Positions 37,284 to 42,240 of a stretch of 42,240 bases of DNA are shown here, piece by piece. A model generated the notes under the pieces. That model searched no databases. It saw only the letters and a program-made list of their open reading frames with translations, and was not told the DNA's origin. Origin of the DNA: Mycobacterium attenuatum (GTDB lineage: Bacteria > Actinomycetota > Actinomycetes > Mycobacteriales > Mycobacteriaceae); NCBI RefSeq assembly GCF_900566085.1, contig NZ_UPHT01000060.1:1-42240 (forward strand), read 5' to 3'. Position numbers and translations under genes: made by a program. The number at the start of each line of letters is the position of its first letter. Positions within the stretch are counted from its first letter, which is position 1.

Positions 37284-38921
37284 GTGGAATTCAATATCGC
37301 CCAGGTGTTCTCGGCGGTGGCGGCGGCCAATGCGGATCGCGACTGCATCGTGTTCGGGGACCGGCGATTCACCTACGCGCAGACCGACGAACGCGCCCGC
37401 CGATTCGCCCACGCCCTGCACCGGTGGGGGCTCGGCGTTCGCCGGGAACGCTCGGAGTTGGCACCCTACGAATCGGGGCAGAGCCACCTCGGTTTGTATA
37501 TGGCCAACTGCAACGAGTTCCTGGAGGCGATGATCGGCGCCTACCACGCCCGGGTCGCCCCGTTCAACGTCAACTATCGCTATGTTGCCGACGAACTGGT
37601 GTACCTGCTTGGCAATGCCGAAGCCGACGCCGTCGTCTACCACGCCCGCTTCGCTCCTACGCTGGCGGAGGCGCTACAGAGATGCGGCCGGCAGCCGCGT
37701 CTGATCCATGTCGACGACCACTCGGGAAACGATCCGCTGCCCGGGGCGGTGCGATACGAGGAACTGCTGGCCGCGACGTCCGACGAGCCGCTCAACGTCA
37801 CTCCGTCACCCGACGATTTGTACGTTCTCTACACCGGCGGCACCACCGGGATGCCCAAAGCGGTGCTGTGGCGTCAGCACGACATCTACATGAACGCCAT
37901 GGGCGGACGGGCCTTCGGCACCGGCGAGATGGCCACCAGCCTGGACGAGATCGTCGAACGGTCGCGTCCGGAGGGGCCGGGTTCGATGACGGCGGCGCCG
38001 CTCATGCACGGCGCGGCCCAGTGGGCGGCATTCATCAACCTGTGCGGCGGACGGACGTTTGTCATGGCGCCGACGACCACCCACTTCGATCCGGCCGAAG
38101 TGTGGGCGCTGGCCAGCCGGGAGCGGGTGGTGTCGCTGTCGATCGTTGGCGACGCCTTCGGCCGGCCGTTGATCGACGAACTCGAGTCCGGCGATTACGA
38201 CCTGTCCGGGCTGCTGATTCTGGTCACCGGCGGAGCCGCACTCAGCGCACCGATCAAGCAGCGCTTCGTGGAATTGCTGCCGCAACTGGCGATCCTGGAC
38301 GCGGGTGGGTCCTCGGAGTCCGGATCGCAGATGGGCCAGGTGTCCACCCGTACACAGGGGGCTTCCGGCCGCTTCGCTCCGAACCCGGGCGCGGTGGTGG
38401 TCAGCGCGGACATGACCCGGATCCTGTCGCCCGGAGACGACGAAGTCGGCTGGCTGGCTCAGCAGGGTCTGATACCGCTCGGATACCTTGGCGACCCCGA
38501 GAAGACTGCGCGAACGTTTCCCGTCATTGAAGGGATTCGCCATTCGGTTCCCGGCGACCGGGCCCGTTGGGCCTCCGACGGCGGAATCGAGCTGCTCGGC
38601 CGCGATTCGGTCACCATCAATTCCGGCGGGGAAAAGATCTTTGCCGAAGAGGTCGAGGCCGCAATCGCCGAGCATCCCGCTGTGTACGACGTGGTGGTGA
38701 CGGGCCGTCCCAGTATCCGGTGGGGAAGCGAAGTCGTCGCGATCGTCCAGCTGGTGGAGGGCCGCCATGCCGACCCGGACAGCATTATCGCCGAGGCCGC
38801 TCGTCACATCGCTCGCTACAAGCTACCGAAGGACATTGTCTTCTGCAGCCGGGTGCAACGTTCGCCGTCCGGCAAGGCGGATTATCGGTGGGCGAAAGCT
38901 CAAGTGACACCACGAGTTTGA
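37284..38921 (+). CDS. Acyl-CoA synthetase, FadD19-like
   Basis: A 545-aa adenylate-forming enzyme that activates a carboxylic acid to its CoA thioester. Core motifs are the P-loop-like LYTGGTTGMPKAVLWR near residue 184, DAGGSSESGSQMG near 340 and NSGGEKIFAEEVEAAI near 449, and the C-terminal RSPSGKADYRWAK holds the catalytic Lys. In sequence style it is closest to FadD19, which acts on cholesterol side chains in M. tuberculosis; whether the substrate is steroid or another branched acid cannot be told. GTG 37284 has AGGAGG upstream. It is convergent with the P-loop kinase gene across 21 bases. I do not recall this gene between dedA and Rv2636 in H37Rv. Confidence 0.88.
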   Translation: MEFNIAQVFSAVAAANADRDCIVFGDRRFTYAQTDERARRFAHALHRWGLGVRRERSELAPYESGQSHLGLYMANCNEFLEAMIGAYHARVAPFNVNYRYVADELVYLLGNAEADAVVYHARFAPTLAEALQRCGRQPRLIHVDDHSGNDPLPGAVRYEELLAATSDEPLNVTPSPDDLYVLYTGGTTGMPKAVLWRQHDIYMNAMGGRAFGTGEMATSLDEIVERSRPEGPGSMTAAPLMHGAAQWAAFINLCGGRTFVMAPTTTHFDPAEVWALASRERVVSLSIVGDAFGRPLIDELESGDYDLSGLLILVTGGAALSAPIKQRFVELLPQLAILDAGGSSESGSQMGQVSTRTQGASGRFAPNPGAVVVSADMTRILSPGDDEVGWLAQQGLIPLGYLGDPEKTARTFPVIEGIRHSVPGDRARWASDGGIELLGRDSVTINSGGEKIFAEEVEAAIAEHPAVYDVVVTGRPSIRWGSEVVAIVQLVEGRHADPDSIIAEAARHIARYKLPKDIVFCSRVQRSPSGKADYRWAKAQVTPRV

Positions 38922-38942
38922 CTCGCTCAGTTCGGGACCTGT

Positions 38943-39572
38943 TCAGGATACGAATCGCTTGCGCAACCGGTTGAAAGCGGTGGGCTCGCGGCAGGCCCGG
39001 TAGCGCTCGTGCAGTTCCCGGGCCAGCACCGGGGCCGGGGTGGCCGTGGTGTCCAATTCGAAGTCGTACTCGGCGTCAGCATGGGCGGCGCGGGCGCTGC
39101 CCCGGTTCCACCCGGGGTACCGGTTGCCGCGCTCTTGTTCCCGGCGGGCGCCCTCGGCGTCGGAGACGTGGACTCCCACCATCCACACCGTGCAGCCCTC
39201 GAAAATCCGGAGCGCGTCCACCAGCCAGGCACGCTTCCAGATCACCTCGTCGGCAATCACGTTCATGCCGTTGTCCAGGTAGGCCCGGATGGCGTGGTGC
39301 CGGGCATGCATGGCCTGATCCAGGAGCGGACCGGGGTGCACCGTGAACCAGTCGAGGCCGTCGTCCTCAACCACGCTGTCCCACGTGTAGTACTCGGGTC
39401 GCACGCGCGCGAGGTCCAGTTGTGCCGGAGGCAGCGCAAACCAGAACAGGTCGATCCCCAGATGCATCCAGCATTCGGCGGCCAGGTCTTGGAACGCCAA
39501 CGCCAGCGATGTCTTGCCCGCGCTGGATCCGCCGTTGAGGATGATGAGTTTGCCCGGTGCTGTCTCAGCCAT
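38943..39572 (-). CDS. P-loop kinase, chloramphenicol phosphotransferase-like (Rv2636-like)
   Basis: A 209-aa cytosolic nucleotide-binding protein. The Walker A motif [11 protein letters not shown] lies near residue 14, after the first strand [24 protein letters not shown] and [20 protein letters not shown] fit the small-molecule O-phosphotransferase fold of the chloramphenicol phosphotransferase family. The family resemblance does not show antibiotic resistance; the natural substrate is unknown. ATG 39572 ([12 protein letters not shown]) was chosen over the longer frame to 39695, whose extra residues are not protein-like. Conserved in the M. tuberculosis group as I recall. Confidence 0.88.
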   Translation of the reverse strand: MAETAPGKLIILNGGSSAGKTSLALAFQDLAAECWMHLGIDLFWFALPPAQLDLARVRPEYYTWDSVVEDDGLDWFTVHPGPLLDQAMHARHHAIRAYLDNGMNVIADEVIWKRAWLVDALRIFEGCTVWMVGVHVSDAEGARREQERGNRYPGWNRGSARAAHADAEYDFELDTTATPAPVLARELHERYRACREPTAFNRLRKRFVS

Positions 39573-39744
39573 AGCCGAATGAGGGTAGCGCAGTAGCCCG
39601 CCAGATGCGGGCCGTTGCCGGTTAAAAGGGTGGATCGTCGGGCAATGGGGGTGGCGGCGATGGCCGCCAGTCGGGCGGGAGTTCCTCGGATTCACGAGGA
39701 TCGTTCACCCAAGTACAAAATGGGCTGGTGCTCGGTGCGCCCTT

Positions 39745-41050
39745 TCAGAGAAACAGCATGTCGCGCATGTGGTTTCGAAATTTGCGGGCTTCGATCTCTG
39801 CTTTCCGCGCCTGCCGCAACTCTTGTTCGGCGGCGTTGGCGCGGCGTTGAACGTGGTTGCGGTTGCGGGCTCGCGCGATCCGCGCGGCGTGCTTGTCGGC
39901 GCGGGTCCGGGATCGCCGCGGCGCAGCGCTCGAGAACAATTCGGCGCCGGCGGGCACCGTCCGATACGTCTTGCCGGTCGGCGAAGTCCAGATCACGGTA
40001 CCGTCGGACAGTTGCTTGTCCCGCCAGCCGGTGATGCCGCCGTGAAATGTCTTCAGCCGCTAATGTTTTCGGCATAGGCATCTAAGCTTTGCGGGCACCG
40101 TCAGGCTGCTGGCGCCGGGGTCGGCGTGGTTGAACGGGACGGTGTGATCGATATCGCACGCCCGCGCCGCGCGGCTGCATCCGTGAAAGCGGCAGGTCAG
40201 ATCACAGCAGCGGACCGCGCGCTGCGGTACCGCCGAGGGGTGATACGTCAAGGCGTCGGCGCCGATGGGTGGGCCCGTGGCGAGGCGATGAATCGCCGAG
40301 GCCGTCAGGTCGCAGACCAGGTCGGCATCGATGACGCCGTAGCCCTCGACGTATCCGGGTTGTTGGCTTTCGTCCGACAGCGTGTCAGCGGTGGCGATGA
40401 CGTTGACGAGCACCTGTGCGCCGGTTGGTGCGGCTGCCCGGCCGGGCCGGGCCGGACAGGCGCTCGATCCGCATCGGCGGGACGCGGCGCCACCTAGGGT
40501 CAGTGCTCCCAATGCGTCGGCGCGACGCTGTGCGATGGTGCGTGGGTCGTTGCGGCACACGCCCTTTGCCGACTGCGACAATTTGCGGTCGAAGGCGGTG
40601 GCGTCTGCGCCGGTTACGCTGTCCCACAGCTCGGCCATGCCGTCGAGATGAAGCGTGATGCCGATCTCGGGTTCGTCATCGGCGCGACGCTGGCGCTCCC
40701 GCTGATACGTGCAAAAAGTGACTCGTCGAGCCTGGCGACCAGTTTGTCGTCATTGACCAGGTCGGTGCGGCTGATAATCAATTGCGCTGTACGCCAATAC
40801 ATTCAACGCCGCCGCTACCTCGGCGCACGTCTGCTCGGGCACCGTCGACGGTCGCGTAGGCCAGATCGGAGTCACGGCGCTCGGCGGCGCTGCGGTGACG
40901 CAGCAACGCCGCCACGTAGGAGAGGCGTCGCGCGGTCAGGGCCGACTCCTGCCGGTAGGCCCTCTCGACTGCGGTGACCCATTGCGCCGGCCTGAGGAGG
41001 TCCAGAGCCGCAGACCCCGGCGCGCCGTCTTCGAACATGATTTCGATCAT
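39745..41050 (-). pseudogene. REP13E12-family HNH endonuclease-like gene, degraded
   Basis: Pieces of one 13E12 protein are readable from right to left. The N-terminal piece MIEIMFEDGAPGSAALDLLR continues to DSDLAYATVDGAR (about 40845). Scrambled pieces at 40620-40800 (WRTAQLIIS, RTDLVNDDKLVARLDESLF) indicate an internal deletion and frameshifts. A long piece from EIGITLHLDGMAELWDS to the HNH section (ACDIDHTVPFNH, LRCLCRKH) is cut by TAG at 40060-40062, and the same frame resumes with [15 protein letters not shown] and ends at 39745. 13E12 copies serve as phiRv1 integration sites in M. tuberculosis; this one no longer encodes a full protein. Confidence 0.9.
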
Positions 41051-41486
41051 ATCGATGGGCGTGACACCCGATCGGGTCCGCGGCATCGCTTGTGGATGAA
41101 CTTCGGACTGTGGATAACTCCGTCGCGCCGAGCAGCAACGCTGCGAGTTTGCCCTTGTCCGCAAGGTGGTTCCGGCCAGCTGACGAACGTCGCTGATCGC
41201 TTGGCGAAGCTGAGCGTTGTCCACGCTGCCGCCGGGCAACGTCCTACCGCATCCGCCGCCAAGCATGTTTGCTGGTATTGACAGCACCGGTGCGCCGGGC
41301 GGTAGCCAAAGTGCCGACCGTCGAGGGACGCTGACCACAACATCTGGTCGCCCTAGCCAACGGCGACTCGCCTTGGCTGAAATGCCCTCGAGGTGTTCGC
41401 TGCGGCGATAGGATTTTGCTGCCGAGTGCTCAACGGTCCCTCATGGTTCCTGGCAACTGATGCGTTGTCCTGTCGGGAGGTTGCAC
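41051..41486. other. Intergenic region with DnaA-box-like 9-mers
   Basis: About 435 bases between the 13E12 pseudogene start and the PE_PGRS gene, with no convincing gene. It contains TGTGGATGA (41091-41099), TGTGGATAA (41109-41117, a perfect complement of TTATCCACA) and TTGTCCACG (41217-41225). The first two are 18 bases apart. Other short frames here are not supported. Confidence 0.5.
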
Positions 41487-42240
41487 ATGTCGTTTGTTGT
41501 GGTGGCGCCGGAATGGATGGCGACGACGGCGTCGGACGTGGCGGGGATCGGCTCTGCGCTCAAGGCCGCCAATGCGGCAGCAGCCTTACCGACGACGGCG
41601 ATAGTTGCGGCAGCAGAAGATGAAGTGTCGGCAGCGATCGCGGCCTTGTTCGGATCGCATGCGCAGGGTTATCAGGCTCTCAGCGCGCAAGTGTCGGCGT
41701 TTCATGAACAGTTCGTGGCAGCGCTGGCGGCGGGCGCGGGCGCGTACACGGCCGCCGAGGCGGCCAACGCAGCGCCGTTGGAAAACTTGCTGGGATTGAT
41801 CAATGCGCCCACCCAGGCGCTGCTCGGTCGTCCGCTGATCGGCAATGGCACCAACGGCGCCGACGGCACCGGCGCTGCCGGTGGCCCGGGTGGGCTCTTG
41901 CTGGGGAACGGCGGTAGGGGCGGTTCGGGTGCGGCGGGTCAGCCCGGTGGCGCCGGCGGAGATGCGGGTTTGTTCGGTAACGGCGGAATCGGCGGGAAGG
42001 GTGGGGATGCGGTAGCCGGGAACGGCGGCGCCGGCGGCGCCGGCGGGGCCGGCGGATGGTTGTTGGGCAACGGTGGCACCGGAGGCGCTGGCGGAGCGGC
42101 AGCCGCTGGCGGAGTGGGCGGCGTCGGCGGTGTCGGCGGGGCTACTGGGCTGGTGGGCAGCGGGGGAACCGGCGGTTTCGGTGGTGTCCGAGCGGCGGGC
42201 ACTACGGGCGGGATCGGTGGTACCGGCGGGGTTGCCGAAC
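41487..42240 (+). CDS. PE_PGRS family protein, 5' part (PE_PGRS46-like by position)
   Basis: Type VII-secreted surface protein, cut by the window end after about 251 codons. The PE domain (residues 1 to about 95) begins [20 protein letters not shown] with Pro-Glu at 8-9, has [19 protein letters not shown], and the secretion-type YTAAEAANA. The linker [25 protein letters not shown] is the standard join to the PGRS part. From residue about 125 the sequence is Gly-Gly-x repeats ([17 protein letters not shown]). GGGAGG lies 6 bases before ATG 41487. Its position next to the Rv2636-like gene corresponds to PE_PGRS46 (Rv2634c) in H37Rv. Orthology needs the rest of the gene. Confidence 0.94.
   Translation, partial: MSFVVVAPEWMATTASDVAGIGSALKAANAAAALPTTAIVAAAEDEVSAAIAALFGSHAQGYQALSAQVSAFHEQFVAALAAGAGAYTAAEAANAAPLENLLGLINAPTQALLGRPLIGNGTNGADGTGAAGGPGGLLLGNGGRGGSGAAGQPGGAGGDAGLFGNGGIGGKGGDAVAGNGGAGGAGGAGGWLLGNGGTGGAGGAAAAGGVGGVGGVGGATGLVGSGGTGGFGGVRAAGTTGGIGGTGGVAE

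Noticed and set aside
37205..38530. 441-codon plus-strand frame overlapping the fadD gene
   Set aside because: Arg/Gly-rich alternative frame of a gene with intact adenylation motifs.
41939..42202. Pro-rich minus-strand frame opposite the PE_PGRS gene
   Set aside because: It is the complement of Gly-Gly-x repeats and therefore Pro/Ala-rich by necessity.
41961..42240. Repetitive GC-rich tract considered as a CRISPR or DNA repeat array
   Set aside because: The repeats are the coding PGRS pattern with irregular spacing; no constant repeat-spacer structure is present anywhere in the window.

Overview
The window looks like chromosome from a slow-growing Mycobacterium close to the M. tuberculosis complex, but not M. 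tuberculosis itself. The evidence is high GC, PPE and PE_PGRS proteins, aftC, the hemE-hemY-chdC operon, a degraded REP13E12 element and gene order. From memory the backbone matches H37Rv Rv2685 down to Rv2634c in reverse orientation. The content differs from H37Rv in three places: a three-gene redox cassette sits between echA15 and hemE, the segment next to the tRNA cluster is different, and there is a regulator cluster I do not recall there. The species cannot be fixed from sequence reading alone; a kansasii/szulgai/riyadhense-type relative is a guess.

Layout. 1-850: a short PPE gene whose 3' end runs into a 25-bp tandem repeat. 1653-4794 (-): CBS-domain protein and two paralogous ArsB/NhaD permeases. 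4937-6877 (+): dxs. 6874-12608 (-): a tightly packed run of 4-TM protein, gluconate-dehydrogenase-subunit-3-like protein, GMC oxidoreductase, EchA15, DUF3000 protein and RNase D-like protein. 12748-16691 (+): hemE, hemY/cgoX, chdC and a methyltransferase (coproporphyrin-dependent haem synthesis); chdC carries a 12-bp x4 minisatellite. 16780-20944 (-): RibD-like reductase, hydrolase-fold lipoprotein, aftC, msrB. 20979-23032: zapE (+), then a GNAT and a secreted protein (-).

23221-29000 is accessory: a DUF732 secreted protein, a broken TPR-like gene, a vapBC toxin-antitoxin pair with a palindromic operator, tRNA-Gly, -Cys and -Val on the minus strand with a second tRNA-Val on the plus strand, an SDR pseudogene and a ThDP enzyme with an altered metal site. 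A tRNA-Val is the known type of target of the phiRv2 prophage, so the variability here fits an integration hotspot.

29233-35004 (+) is a regulatory block: a SARP/STAND regulator of 983 aa, a small membrane protein translationally coupled to a transmembrane Ser/Thr kinase, and a TetR protein. The intergenic regions before the kinase pair and before the TetR gene share an ungapped 25/33 match, which I regard as the best lead for an undescribed circuit. 35145-39572 holds a STAS protein with Cys at the usual Ser site, a second TetR with a clear operator, DedA, a FadD19-like ligase and a P-loop kinase. The window ends with a 13E12/HNH pseudogene, a stretch with DnaA-box-like 9-mers, and the 5' part of a PE_PGRS gene.
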